Source: Lachnospiraceae bacterium (GTDB lineage Bacteria > Bacillota > Clostridia > Lachnospirales > Lachnospiraceae). Taken from it: a stretch of DNA of 47,214 nucleotides. Positions 1 to 8,221 of this stretch are shown here, piece by piece. The DNA lies in contig JAFQIE010000046.1 of the NCBI GenBank assembly GCA_017397645.1, forward strand, positions 1 through 47,214, written 5' to 3'. Position 1 is the stretch's first letter, and the number at the start of each line of letters is the position of its first letter. Under the pieces are notes generated by a model, which worked only from the letters and a program-made list of their open reading frames with translations, ran no database searches and was not told the DNA's origin. A program made the position numbers and the translations under genes.

Positions 1-19
1 ATTTATTATTGTCTCCCAT
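1..19 (-). CDS. 5' end of a leftward gene cut by the window edge
   Basis: Reading leftward, an ATG at 19-17 opens a frame beginning M-G-D-N-N-K that runs off the window. A strong Shine-Dalgarno sequence, AGGAGGTG on the minus strand (27-34), sits seven bases upstream, which is the main support for a real start. Nothing can be said about the product from six codons. It would be transcribed divergently from the ORF6N remnant to its right. Confidence 0.5.
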
Positions 20-73
20 TTTTCATCACCTCCTATGACACATCATAAAAGGTAATGTAGCTTATAGCCATTA

Positions 74-137
74 TTATTCGAGTAAATCTTAAGAACCCCC
101 ATATATTATGCGAGTTTTCTTTCATTTACTCGAATAA
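74..137. repeat. 14-base perfect inverted repeat
   Basis: TTATTCGAGTAAAT at 74-87 is exactly reverse-complementary to 124-137, with 36 bases between the arms. With one mismatch the match extends to 17 bases (71-87 and 124-140). It lies between the leftward gene start at 19 and the truncated ORF6N frame at 167. It could be a regulator's operator, the ends of a very small inserted element, or a recombination scar. No target-site duplication is evident. Confidence 0.6.
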
Positions 138-166
138 CAAAGCTTTTAGGATAACAAGGAATTTAT

Positions 167-874
167 ATGCTTGCAACTGTTCTAAGGGGAGAGATTGCAG
201 AGCAACAGAGTATTTTTATTATGCGTGCATTTCGGGAAATGCGTCATTATATAAGGCAGAATCAGCAATTTGTGACACAGTCGGAGATGCAACTTGTAAC
301 AGCAAAAGTATCGGAAATATCAGCTCAGGTTGCAGGGATTTCAGACTGGAAGAAACAGACAGAATCAGATATGGAAACCATTCAAAAGAGCATTGACTCA
401 CTGAATGAAAACTTTGTATCTGAAAAAGATTACAAAAACTTCATCATATACAAAGGTCAGAAGTTTGAAGGAGATGTTGCATACATAGATATTTATCAGC
501 GGGCTACAACCAGTATTTATGTGGTAGATGATTATATGAATTCAAAAACACTACAACTTTTGTCACAGAAGAGACAAGGCGTGGAGGTGATACTATTCAC
601 GGAGAATGGGCATGGAAGAAAAGGATTTTTAACAACATCTTTAGTAGACGATTTTAACCAACAATATCCACCCCTGCGGATTAAGTCTAATCCGGATTGT
701 CACGACAGGCTGATTGTTCTCGATTATGGGTTGCCTACGGAACAGGCGTACCACTGTGGTGCATCAAGTAAGGACGCAGGTAATAAGCTGTGCGCCATAA
801 ATAAGATTGCAAAGATTAAAATGATTCGCCCGGTGATGGATGAGTTATTATTGGGTGCCGACAAAATGCTGTAA
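167..874 (+). pseudogene. 5'-truncated ORF6N-domain protein with PLD-like C-terminal domain
   Basis: Residues 1-30 of the open frame (MLATVLRGE...IMRAFREMR) match the C-terminal end of the ORF6N DNA-binding domain found in phage and mobile-element antirepressor-like proteins. The preceding in-frame codons read Q-G-I-Y, the residues usually found just before this point, and then a stop at 152-154. The N-terminal part of the domain is therefore missing. A coiled linker follows (about 35-85). Residues 95-225 resemble a phospholipase D-like domain, with an HDRLIVLDY segment and a later HCGASSKDAG loop as seen in ORF6N/RhuM relatives. An AAGGA at 156-160 could let ATG 167 be translated, so a shortened protein may still be made. 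Best read as a decayed mobile-element gene. Confidence 0.7.
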
Positions 875-945
875 TCCCCTTATTTTGCGAGAAATGTGTA
901 ATTAAATGATATGGAATCTGTAAAGACTTTTAGGGTAATTTGACT

Positions 946-1270
946 TATACTACACTTGGGCATTTTGTAGACGGGATGCCTAACCCGTGGCTACACATTT
1001 GTCCTTCGTTTCCCGGGCAACCGGGGGCGTAAACTTCAGCTATCACTAATATCCGAAAACGAAAGCTGAAAAACAAAAGACGGCGGCCAGGGATTGCTAC
1101 CCCCTGGCCGTTCGTTTTGTTTGAATTGTGTAAACGGTTGATTATGTTTGTGTAACGACATCTTGAGAATATGGAGCTATAATAAATTTGCAATTGACGT
1201 TGGTCAGTTTGCTCAAATCATCGGCGGCCGGGAAACGAAAGCTTCTTGACCGCCACTCCTCTCTAAGAAC
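946..1270 (+). ncRNA. candidate unassigned structured RNA (several stable, partly competing helices)
   Basis: This gene-free stretch holds a run of good stem-loops. They are 966-975 with 984-995 (10 pairs with a 2-base bulge), 1012-1016 with 1021-1025 closed by a GCAA tetraloop, 1035-1041 with 1064-1070, and 1084-1092 with 1102-1110 followed by a T-rich run. Longer-range complements overlap these: 1005-1016 is perfectly complementary to 1228-1239 (12 bases), and 1056-1063 to 1111-1118 (8 bases). TATACT at 946-951 could be a -10 box, with only a weak -35. No known RNA class is recognised. The strand is inferred from the T-run and from the direction of the next gene. Confidence 0.35.
1084..1123 (+). 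terminator. hairpin with T-rich tail
   Basis: The nine-base stem CGGCCAGGG / CCCTGGCCG (1084-1092 and 1102-1110) has a nine-base loop and is followed by TTCGTTTTGTTTG. The tail is interrupted, so termination is plausible but not certain. It could instead be one helix of the structured stretch around it. Confidence 0.4.
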
Positions 1271-1335
1271 GATTTTCTTCGGTTTATCCTCATAGATAGA
1301 ATACGAAATAGAATAAAAATAATCCGTTTTAGATA

Positions 1336-1363
1336 TTGACATAATTCAAGCATTTGCGATAAT
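1336..1363 (+). promoter_or_regulatory. putative sigma-A promoter for the LtaS-like gene
   Basis: TTGACA (1336-1341) and GATAAT (1358-1363) are separated by 16 bases and lie just upstream of the ribosome binding site GGAGAGAG at about 1384. Confidence 0.55.
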
Positions 1364-1395
1364 AAAATAGTAATATTTTATCTTGGAGAGAGACG

Positions 1396-3258
1396 TTGAA
1401 GCAAGTGTTAAGGATACTTCCGTTTGTGGGAGCATATTATTTGATAGAGTTGTCCGCATATATACTACTGCCTTCCAGTTGGTATGGGCTTGTGTTCGGC
1501 TTGGCATGGGCTTTGATACTATCCGGAATATGTCTGATTTTGCCACGGTTGGTCGGCCGTGTATTCTTCGGTATCACCTATTTGTTTGGTGCAGCATGGA
1601 CATTGGCACAGGTGGGTTATCACAGTGTATTTCAAAAGATGATGTGGCTTTCCGACATTGGATTTGCAGGAGAGGGAGCCACTTTTTTAGGAGATGTTCT
1701 GGGAGCCTTCCCCATAGGCTGGTGGATTTTTGCCGTGTTGCACTTGGCGGTGTATATCGCGCTTTTGATATGGTTTCCTGTGTGCAAAGAGCGTAATGTT
1801 CGTTTTACAGGAGTGGCTTTCGTGGGAACGGCAATCGTTCTTTTGGTGGTTATGCCACAAATCCTGTTTTTGAGGGACAAGTCTGTTTGGGGTACGCGCT
1901 CTGAATTTGCCCAGGCAACCTCTTATAAGGCCATCTACAGGACCATGTACGATGCGCAAAATGTGTATCGTATTACGGGGATATGTCAGATGACTGCCAG
2001 GGATTTTTGGAAACATGAGATTTACCCGCTGACACCCTTTAGCAAGGTCGCAAGAGCGAAGGATGTGGAGACGCTGGAGGCGTATTTTTCCCGCAGACCC
2101 CAGAAAAAGTCCAATGCCATGACAGGTATCTACAAGGATAAAAATGTGATTCTTGTATTGATGGAGTCTATGGATGATTGGCTGATTACACAGGAAGAGA
2201 CCCCGACTCTATGTAAAATGATGGAGGAGGGCATATGTTTTACGGATTTTTATACACCCATTTATGGTAGTGCTCGGACATTCAATTCCGAGTTTTGCAT
2301 GAATACCGGGATGTATCTGCCCACCACGGGTAATTTTGTCTTTAATTATGTGACAAACGACTTTAGCCAGTCCCTGCCGTCTGTACTTCGCACCGAAGGT
2401 TATAGCGCAGAGGTGTTTCATTATAACACGGCAAAATACTATAGCAGAGGCGTATTTGAGCCTGCTTTAGGATATGAAAAATACAATGCCTACAGCGATT
2501 ATGAAACGGACAAATTGAAGCTCTACGACGATAATCTGCTGTTTGATAATGAGGGGCTGGAGGAGCGTTTCTTCAGACAAGGTCCGAAATTAAACACGAT
2601 TATCACCAGGTCCGCCCACTTAGGGTATTTGTATAGTGAGGCCTTAAGTAAATTTGCTTTGCACAAATATCCCGAATACCGCCATAAGTTCCCATCTGAG
2701 GAGGAGTCCTGTGCCAGGGTTAAGGCAAAACTTGTGGACGATATGTTTTCCCGTCTTTTGCAGGAACTGGAAGAGTGGGGAGAGTTGGAAAATACCGTCA
2801 TCATCGGACTTACAGATCATTACACGTATGGTTATAAAAATACAGAGGAGTTGATGGAACTTTCCGGTGTGGAAGAAGAACTTCTTTTGGAAAAAACCCC
2901 CTGTTTTGTATGGTCCTTGGACGGACCGTCTGTGAAGGTGGACAAGACACTGTGTACGGCGGATTTGTTGCCTACTGTATGGAATCTTTTGGGGGTAGAG
3001 GTGCCCTATTCCTATTTGGGACAGGATGCCTTCGATGATAGTTATGAGGGGTATGCGGTGTTCTCTGATGGCAGCTTTATTGGGAGTGGTTTAGTCTGCC
3101 AAAAAGAGAAGAACGGAGCCTATAGAATCATTCAAAACGAACGGCAATTGGAGTTGACGGACAGTGATTGGCAGCAACTGACTTCCTTTGTAGAAGAATT
3201 CAGGCATATGGCGAATCTACTGTTGACTTCCGATTACTATAAACAGGAGAACAAGTAA
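1396..3258 (+). CDS. LtaS-like sulfatase-family membrane enzyme (glycerolphosphate transferase type)
   Basis: The 620-residue protein has about five membrane segments in its first 155 residues and then an extracellular sulfatase-fold domain (about 245-580). Expected lipoteichoic acid synthase residues are visible: a metal-binding Glu in VLMESMD (E257), the catalytic Thr in SARTFNSEF (T295), a His near FHYN (H342) and the LTDHYTYGY metal motif. The family moves glycerolphosphate from phosphatidylglycerol onto a glycolipid or polymer outside the cell. Related enzymes modify other glycans, so the exact acceptor is open. The start is TTG with GGAGAGAG just upstream. It probably leads an operon with the MgtC-like gene (14-base gap) and the GH127 gene. 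Confidence 0.85.
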   Translation: MKQVLRILPFVGAYYLIELSAYILLPSSWYGLVFGLAWALILSGICLILPRLVGRVFFGITYLFGAAWTLAQVGYHSVFQKMMWLSDIGFAGEGATFLGDVLGAFPIGWWIFAVLHLAVYIALLIWFPVCKERNVRFTGVAFVGTAIVLLVVMPQILFLRDKSVWGTRSEFAQATSYKAIYRTMYDAQNVYRITGICQMTARDFWKHEIYPLTPFSKVARAKDVETLEAYFSRRPQKKSNAMTGIYKDKNVILVLMESMDDWLITQEETPTLCKMMEEGICFTDFYTPIYGSARTFNSEFCMNTGMYLPTTGNFVFNYVTNDFSQSLPSVLRTEGYSAEVFHYNTAKYYSRGVFEPALGYEKYNAYSDYETDKLKLYDDNLLFDNEGLEERFFRQGPKLNTIITRSAHLGYLYSEALSKFALHKYPEYRHKFPSEEESCARVKAKLVDDMFSRLLQELEEWGELENTVIIGLTDHYTYGYKNTEELMELSGVEEELLLEKTPCFVWSLDGPSVKVDKTLCTADLLPTVWNLLGVEVPYSYLGQDAFDDSYEGYAVFSDGSFIGSGLVCQKEKNGAYRIIQNERQLELTDSDWQQLTSFVEEFRHMANLLLTSDYYKQENK

Positions 3259-3272
3259 GCGAGGGAAAAGGT

Positions 3273-3947
3273 ATGGCAATTGATGTATTGTTACTAAAGG
3301 ACATCTTTATTAAGTTGGCGCTGGCACTGGTGTGTGGCGGCGTCTTGGGTATTGAGAGAGAGCGTAGAAACCGCCCGGCGGGATTTCGTACCTATATGCT
3401 GGTGTGTATCGGTTCCACTCTGGTGATGGCTACCAATCAGTACATATGTGATGTGTTTGGCACAGGAGACCCGTCCAGATTGGGGGCGCAGGTAGTCAGT
3501 GGCCTCGGTTTCTTGGGCGCAGGTACCATTGTTACCGCTGCAAACAGCAAGGTAAAGGGGTTGACTACGGCGGCAGGTTTGTGGTCTGCAGGTGGCATCG
3601 GCCTCGCCATCGGTATTGGATTCTATGAAGGCGCCATTGTGGGCACTGTGATGATATTTATAGCAATGGTGGTGCTTCACGGCTTGGACGGCTGGATTAT
3701 GTCTGCCAACAAGGTGGTAATGGTGTACGTGGAATTTGAGCATTTCTTTGCCTTAAAGCATTTTATCAACACGGTGAAGGTCAATAATATAAAAATTCTT
3801 GATATCGAGTCCAAAGAGAGTTCGAATGTCAAAGATGAAAAAGCGGCAGCGTTAATCACCGTGAAAATGCCTAATAAAAGAATGCATGATGAGCTTTTGG
3901 AGATTATGAAGAATGCAGAGGGCATGAGTCATTTCGAGATAGTATAA
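3273..3947 (+). CDS. MgtC/SapB family membrane protein
   Basis: The 224-residue protein has an N-terminal MgtC/SapB domain. It shows several hydrophobic helices, the signature GGVLGIERERRNRPAGFRTY near residues 21-41, and a conserved glycine-rich segment GLGFLGAGTI near 76-85. A soluble C-terminal region (about 150-224) looks like the ACT-like tail of some family members. MgtC relatives inhibit F-type ATPase or affect magnesium and acid adaptation in pathogens, but most clostridial members have no assigned role. The ATG has GAGGGAAAAG upstream. The short gap to the LtaS-like gene suggests co-transcription and perhaps a link to envelope charge or magnesium balance (inference). Confidence 0.85.
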   Translation: MAIDVLLLKDIFIKLALALVCGGVLGIERERRNRPAGFRTYMLVCIGSTLVMATNQYICDVFGTGDPSRLGAQVVSGLGFLGAGTIVTAANSKVKGLTTAAGLWSAGGIGLAIGIGFYEGAIVGTVMIFIAMVVLHGLDGWIMSANKVVMVYVEFEHFFALKHFINTVKVNNIKILDIESKESSNVKDEKAAALITVKMPNKRMHDELLEIMKNAEGMSHFEIV

Positions 3948-3989
3948 GAGAACTACAACATTATGGGGAGTATAAGAGGAGAAGAGCAG

Positions 3990-5906
3990 ATGAAACCGAT
4001 GTTTGAGAGTTTATCTGTGGAGAGCAAATACACAGGAATTTTGGATGATGCATTCCGCTATATAGAGGATTTCCAATTGTTAAATCCCACCCTTTGGAGA
4101 CGCTTTGTGCAGCAGTTTAGGGAGGATGCAGACTTTGAAGGTGGCTGGAGATGCGAATATTGGGGTAAGATGATGCGGGGCGCTTGCTTTGTGTATTCCT
4201 ATACCCGCAATCCGCAGTTGTTTGAAATATTGAAAACCACCGTATCCGACATGATGGAAAGTGCCGATGAGCAGGGACGTATCAGCAGTTATGCGGTATC
4301 CCACGAGTTTGACGCCTGGGATATTTGGGGCAGAAAATATGTGCTCTTGGGTATGCAATACTTTATGGAAATTTGTCCGGATGAGAATTTTAACAAGATG
4401 ATTTTGACTTCCATGTGCGGGCAGATGGATTATATTATCAGCAAAATCGGTGAAGGAGAAGGCAAAAAGCCGATTACCTCTGCCACCAGACATTGGCGTG
4501 GTTTGAATTCCTGCTCCTTGTTAGAGCCGGTGGTCCGTTTGTATGCCTTGACTGAGAAACCGGAGTATTTGGAGTTCGCGGAGTATATTATCAGCCTAGG
4601 CGGAACAGATGTGGCGAATCTCTTTGATTTGGCATATGCCGATGAGTTGTATCCTTATCAGTACCCTGTGACCAAGGCGTACGAAATGACTTCTTGTTTT
4701 GAAGGTCTGATGGAGTATTATTTCGTCAAAGGCGGGGAAAAATATAAGCAAACCTTAATTCACTTTGCCAATAAGGTATTAGAAAGCGATTTCACAGTCA
4801 TTGGATGTGCAGGTTGTACCCACGAATTGTTTGACCATTCCACGGCTCGTCAGGCCAATACCGATAATGGTGACACCATGCAGGAGACCTGTGTCACGGT
4901 GACCTTGATGAAGTTTTTCTATCGGATGACCTTACTGACCGGTGACAGCCGTTATGCGGACGCGTTCGAAACCTCTCTATATAATGCGTATTTGGGCGCA
5001 ATTAACACGGATAAGGTGATTGAGCCGATGATTGCCAGAGAACACCCTGATTGGGCCATTGAGCCCCTTCCTTTTGACAGTTACAGTCCTCTGACTGCAG
5101 GTACAAGAGGAAATGGTGTGGGTGGCTTAAAGGTGATGAGCGACAAGCATTACTACGGCTGCTGTGCATGTATCGGTGCAGCCGGTATCGGCATGGTGCC
5201 CAAGATGCATATCATAAAGAAGGCAAACGGGCTGGTGATGAATCTGTTTATTCCGGGTGAGGCGAAGACAGTGACGCCGGTGGGACAAGAGCTTGTATTC
5301 AATACCACTACGCAGTATCCCAAGGAAGGAACTGTGAAGGTTGTACTGCATCTGGCAGAGGCAGAGGAATTCGCGGTTTCCATCCGAAGACCTTATTGGA
5401 GCAAGCATACGAAGATATCTGTCAATGGCGATATGCTGGATGTGAAAGATTTGGATAAGGGCTATATAGAAGTTTCCAGATGCTGGACAGATGGGGACGA
5501 GATTGCGTTGGAGTTGGATATGAGAGCCGAAGCGATTCGCCCGATTCCCTATGGCTCACAGGTTTTGATGAACGAGGTTATCTGGGGGCATAATTATATG
5601 ATCCCTACCTTTGATAAGGAAGATCCCATTGCAAAGAATCATATTGCTATCCGTAGAGGTCCTATTATGTTGGCTCAGGAGAATCGGTTGGGTTACAGTG
5701 TGGACGTACCGGTGTCACCTTTGGTGGGAGAAGATGGTTATGTGGATGTGGTGATTACAGACGGTAGCACGGCACCCTACCCTCATATTATCGAAGCGCA
5801 AATACCCACAGAAGATGGTGGTTTCTTTGCGGTAACCGACTATGCTTCTGCAGGAAAACTTTGGACCGAAGAAAGCAAAATGGCAGTGTGGATGCTGACA
5901 AAGTAA
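3990..5906 (+). CDS. GH127 family glycoside hydrolase (beta-L-arabinofuranosidase type, former DUF1680)
   Basis: The 638-residue protein has an (alpha/alpha)6-barrel N-terminal part and a beta-sandwich C-terminal part typical of GH127. The zinc and catalytic set is visible: E299 and C301 in MQETCVT, and the paired C391-C392 in HYYGCCACIG. One of this pair is the nucleophile in characterised enzymes. No signal peptide is seen, so it acts in the cytoplasm on imported oligosaccharides, releasing beta-L-arabinofuranose or a related sugar. ATG 3990 is preferred over an in-frame ATG at 3963 because AGAGGAGAAG lies just upstream of it. It follows the MgtC-like gene by 42 bases and may be the last gene of that operon. 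Confidence 0.88.
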   Translation: MKPMFESLSVESKYTGILDDAFRYIEDFQLLNPTLWRRFVQQFREDADFEGGWRCEYWGKMMRGACFVYSYTRNPQLFEILKTTVSDMMESADEQGRISSYAVSHEFDAWDIWGRKYVLLGMQYFMEICPDENFNKMILTSMCGQMDYIISKIGEGEGKKPITSATRHWRGLNSCSLLEPVVRLYALTEKPEYLEFAEYIISLGGTDVANLFDLAYADELYPYQYPVTKAYEMTSCFEGLMEYYFVKGGEKYKQTLIHFANKVLESDFTVIGCAGCTHELFDHSTARQANTDNGDTMQETCVTVTLMKFFYRMTLLTGDSRYADAFETSLYNAYLGAINTDKVIEPMIAREHPDWAIEPLPFDSYSPLTAGTRGNGVGGLKVMSDKHYYGCCACIGAAGIGMVPKMHIIKKANGLVMNLFIPGEAKTVTPVGQELVFNTTTQYPKEGTVKVVLHLAEAEEFAVSIRRPYWSKHTKISVNGDMLDVKDLDKGYIEVSRCWTDGDEIALELDMRAEAIRPIPYGSQVLMNEVIWGHNYMIPTFDKEDPIAKNHIAIRRGPIMLAQENRLGYSVDVPVSPLVGEDGYVDVVITDGSTAPYPHIIEAQIPTEDGGFFAVTDYASAGKLWTEESKMAVWMLTK

Positions 5907-5967
5907 ACAATACAGGTAAGAAATGGTTAAACTGTAGATTTTGGAAAAATTTTTAATAGATTTTTTA

Positions 5968-5996
5968 TAGACATAGTTGTCCTAAAATGATAGTAT
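5968..5996 (+). promoter_or_regulatory. putative sigma-A promoter for the lipoprotein gene
   Basis: TAGACA (5968-5973) and TAGTAT (5991-5996) are spaced by 17 bases, 57 bases upstream of the lipoprotein start. Confidence 0.6.
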
Positions 5997-6052
5997 GACT
6001 ACTGTCACAAGACGAAATTAGAAGTTGGCGCATGGCGCGAAAAGGAGAATTT

Positions 6053-6706
6053 ATGAAGAAGTATTTGGCATTGACAATGGCAGCTATGATGGCACTTGGT
6101 ATGGTGGCATGTGGTGCAAAGAATGATGTAGAGAGCAGTCAGGAAATCGTAGAGCCTGAGAGCACTGTTATCGCAGAAAGTTCCGAAGAAGTAGTGGAAA
6201 GTTCTGCAGTTGAAGGTGAATCTGATGTGGCAGTCAGCGACTCCGAAGCCTTGAATATTTTGACCACCGTATGGGCAACCTATGGCGCAGACGAAAGCTT
6301 TGCAGTAGCAGGCGGAGATTCCACCAATATGAGTTTTGAGGGTCCCGCAGCTTGCGATCCTACCAATAGCGCAGATTTGGATAGCTTGTTTGGATTCCCT
6401 GCAGCACAGATTGAAAAAATTGATGACGCTGCATCCATGATGCATGCGATGAATCAGAACACATTTACTGCGGGTGTTTATCATCTGGTAGATGCTGCTG
6501 ATATGCAGACTGTTGCAGATGAGCTAAAGACCAATATATTAGGCAGACAGTGGATGTGTGGATTCCCTGAGACCTTGATTATTGTATCTGTGGATGATTA
6601 TGTAATCTCCGCATTCGGTAATGGTGACGTGATTGAAACTTTCAAGAATAAGTTGACTGCAGCTTATGAGAACGCTGTTGTATTGCACGAAACTGCCATC
6701 GAATAA
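6053..6706 (+). CDS. small secreted lipoprotein of unknown function
   Basis: The product has 217 residues. A lipoprotein signal peptide (MKKYLALTMAAMMALGMVAC) ends at Cys20. A Ser/Glu/Val-rich linker follows to about residue 65, then a compact C-terminal domain of roughly 150 residues. The fold faintly recalls DUF4358 lipoproteins of Lachnospiraceae, but this is not secure. The start at 6053 is chosen over 6032 because AAAGGAGAATTT precedes it and the signal peptide begins there. It has its own promoter and terminator, so it is monocistronic. It should be anchored on the outer face of the membrane; its ligand is unknown. Confidence 0.75.
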   Translation: MKKYLALTMAAMMALGMVACGAKNDVESSQEIVEPESTVIAESSEEVVESSAVEGESDVAVSDSEALNILTTVWATYGADESFAVAGGDSTNMSFEGPAACDPTNSADLDSLFGFPAAQIEKIDDAASMMHAMNQNTFTAGVYHLVDAADMQTVADELKTNILGRQWMCGFPETLIIVSVDDYVISAFGNGDVIETFKNKLTAAYENAVVLHETAIE

Positions 6707-6719
6707 GTGAATCAAAGTG

Positions 6720-6754
6720 CTGCCGCTTCCGCCTTGGTGGAGGCGGCAGTTTTT
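6720..6754 (+). terminator. intrinsic terminator after the lipoprotein gene
   Basis: An 11-base stem (6720-6730 with 6739-6749, one G-T pair) is followed by five T residues. Confidence 0.85.
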
Positions 6755-6821
6755 GCATATGCGTTCCTTTGTGTTCCATAGGGGGGTAACATTCATAAAT
6801 TTTGTTATTTAGGATAAGGCT

Positions 6822-8210
6822 ATGTTATTTTCAAGTATTACATTTTTGTATTATTTTCTACCCATAGTGTTGTTGCTGTATTATGCGGTACCGAGGCGGT
6901 TCAAAAACTTTATATTGCTGTTGGCCAGCTTTGTTTTCTATGCTTGGGGAGAACCGAAATATGTGTTCCTGATGCTGTTATCCGTGGCCATTGGTTATTC
7001 TGCGGGATATCTCATGGATAGATTGCCGAAGAAACCGGTGATGATTGTGTCCATAGGACTCTGTCTCGCCTTTTTGCTGTACTTCAAATACACCAACTTT
7101 TTTATTATAAATGCCAATGCGCTGTTGCAGACACAGTTTCCTTTGCTAAAGGTTGTCATGCCAATAGGCATTAGTTTTTATACTTTCCAAATCATCAGTT
7201 ACATCGTGGATGTTTATCGGGGCGATGTGGAGAAGCAGAAGAATTATCTGAATCTGGCGACTTATATTTCCATGTTTCCGCAGTTGATAGCAGGGCCCAT
7301 TGTAAGGTACTCCGATATCAACAAGGAACTGGAGGAGCGGGCGATTACCGGAGAGCAAATTGCCGAAGGAATCCGTAGGTTTATCATAGGTCTCGGCAAA
7401 AAGGTCCTTTTGGCGAATCAACTGGGAGAGTTGTGCAGTGTGTTTCGCGATTCCGGAGAACAAACCCTTGCGTTTTATTGGGTCTATGCCGTAGCTACGA
7501 TGTTGCATATTTACTTTGATTTTAGTGGATACAGCGACATGGCAATCGGATTGGGTAAGCTTTTGGGATTTTCTTTCTTGGAGAACTTCAACTATCCTTT
7601 TATGAGCAAAAGCGTGACGGAGTTTTGGCGCAGATGGCACATGTCCCTGGGAAGTTGGTTCCGTGATTATGTATATATTCCCCTGGGTGGAAACCGCAGG
7701 GGAAAAGGTAGACAGTTGCTGAATATTTTTGTGGTTTGGATGTTGACCGGATTTTGGCACGGGGCAGAATGGAACTTTATTCTGTGGGGAATTCTGTTTG
7801 CCGTTCTTTTGGTTGTTGAAAAACTATGGTTGTTGGAACGGCTAAATAAATCAGTTATTTTCAGTCGCCTGTATCTATTGTTGGTGGTATGTATTAGTTT
7901 TGTTATCTTCAGTGCACCCGGTGTAAAGGGGCTTGGTGCAGACCTTCGTGGGCTGTTTTCCGTGAATGCAACCGGCATTGTGGGGGCGGAGTGCTTATAT
8001 TATTTGAAAAGCTACGGTCCTTTATTGCTTCTGGGTATTCTGGGAGCCACCAACTGGCCCAAGAGACTGTATGGCAGATTACGGGAAAACGCGGTGATAG
8101 ATCGCATGGCGTTGGTGGTGGAACCAATACTGCTTTTGGCAGTTTTGCTGTTGTCTACAGCTTATTTGGTGGATGGCTCTTTCAATCCGTTTTTATACTT
8201 TAGGTTTTAG
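6822..8210 (+). CDS. MBOAT family O-acyltransferase (AlgI/DltB-like)
   Basis: This 462-residue polytopic protein has the MBOAT core. FWRRWHMSLGSWFRDYVYIPLGG (around 269-290) is a hallmark of AlgI/PatA-type enzymes, and H313 in GFWHGAEWNFILWG is the expected catalytic histidine. The family passes acyl groups, usually acetyl, across the membrane to an extracellular polymer. The next gene, 11 bases downstream, encodes a DHHW/AlgJ-like partner. This pairing is the standard arrangement for glycan O-acetylation, which supports that role over D-alanylation: no dltA or dltC is present here. The ribosome binding site is weak (AGGATAAGG). Confidence 0.9.
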   Translation: MLFSSITFLYYFLPIVLLLYYAVPRRFKNFILLLASFVFYAWGEPKYVFLMLLSVAIGYSAGYLMDRLPKKPVMIVSIGLCLAFLLYFKYTNFFIINANALLQTQFPLLKVVMPIGISFYTFQIISYIVDVYRGDVEKQKNYLNLATYISMFPQLIAGPIVRYSDINKELEERAITGEQIAEGIRRFIIGLGKKVLLANQLGELCSVFRDSGEQTLAFYWVYAVATMLHIYFDFSGYSDMAIGLGKLLGFSFLENFNYPFMSKSVTEFWRRWHMSLGSWFRDYVYIPLGGNRRGKGRQLLNIFVVWMLTGFWHGAEWNFILWGILFAVLLVVEKLWLLERLNKSVIFSRLYLLLVVCISFVIFSAPGVKGLGADLRGLFSVNATGIVGAECLYYLKSYGPLLLLGILGATNWPKRLYGRLRENAVIDRMALVVEPILLLAVLLLSTAYLVDGSFNPFLYFRF

Positions 8211-8221
8211 AGAGGAGACGC

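Noticed and set aside
1383-1796. 137-codon frame overlapping the start of the LtaS-like gene
   Set aside because: The overlapping 620-codon frame has a ribosome binding site and family motifs throughout; this frame has none.
6032-6052. Upstream ATG for the lipoprotein
   Set aside because: It has no ribosome binding site and would put seven residues before the signal peptide; AAAGGAG precedes ATG 6053.
7146-7760. 204-codon leftward frame inside the MBOAT gene
   Set aside because: It is antisense to a gene with clear catalytic motifs, has no ribosome binding site, and its composition is typical of an antisense shadow.
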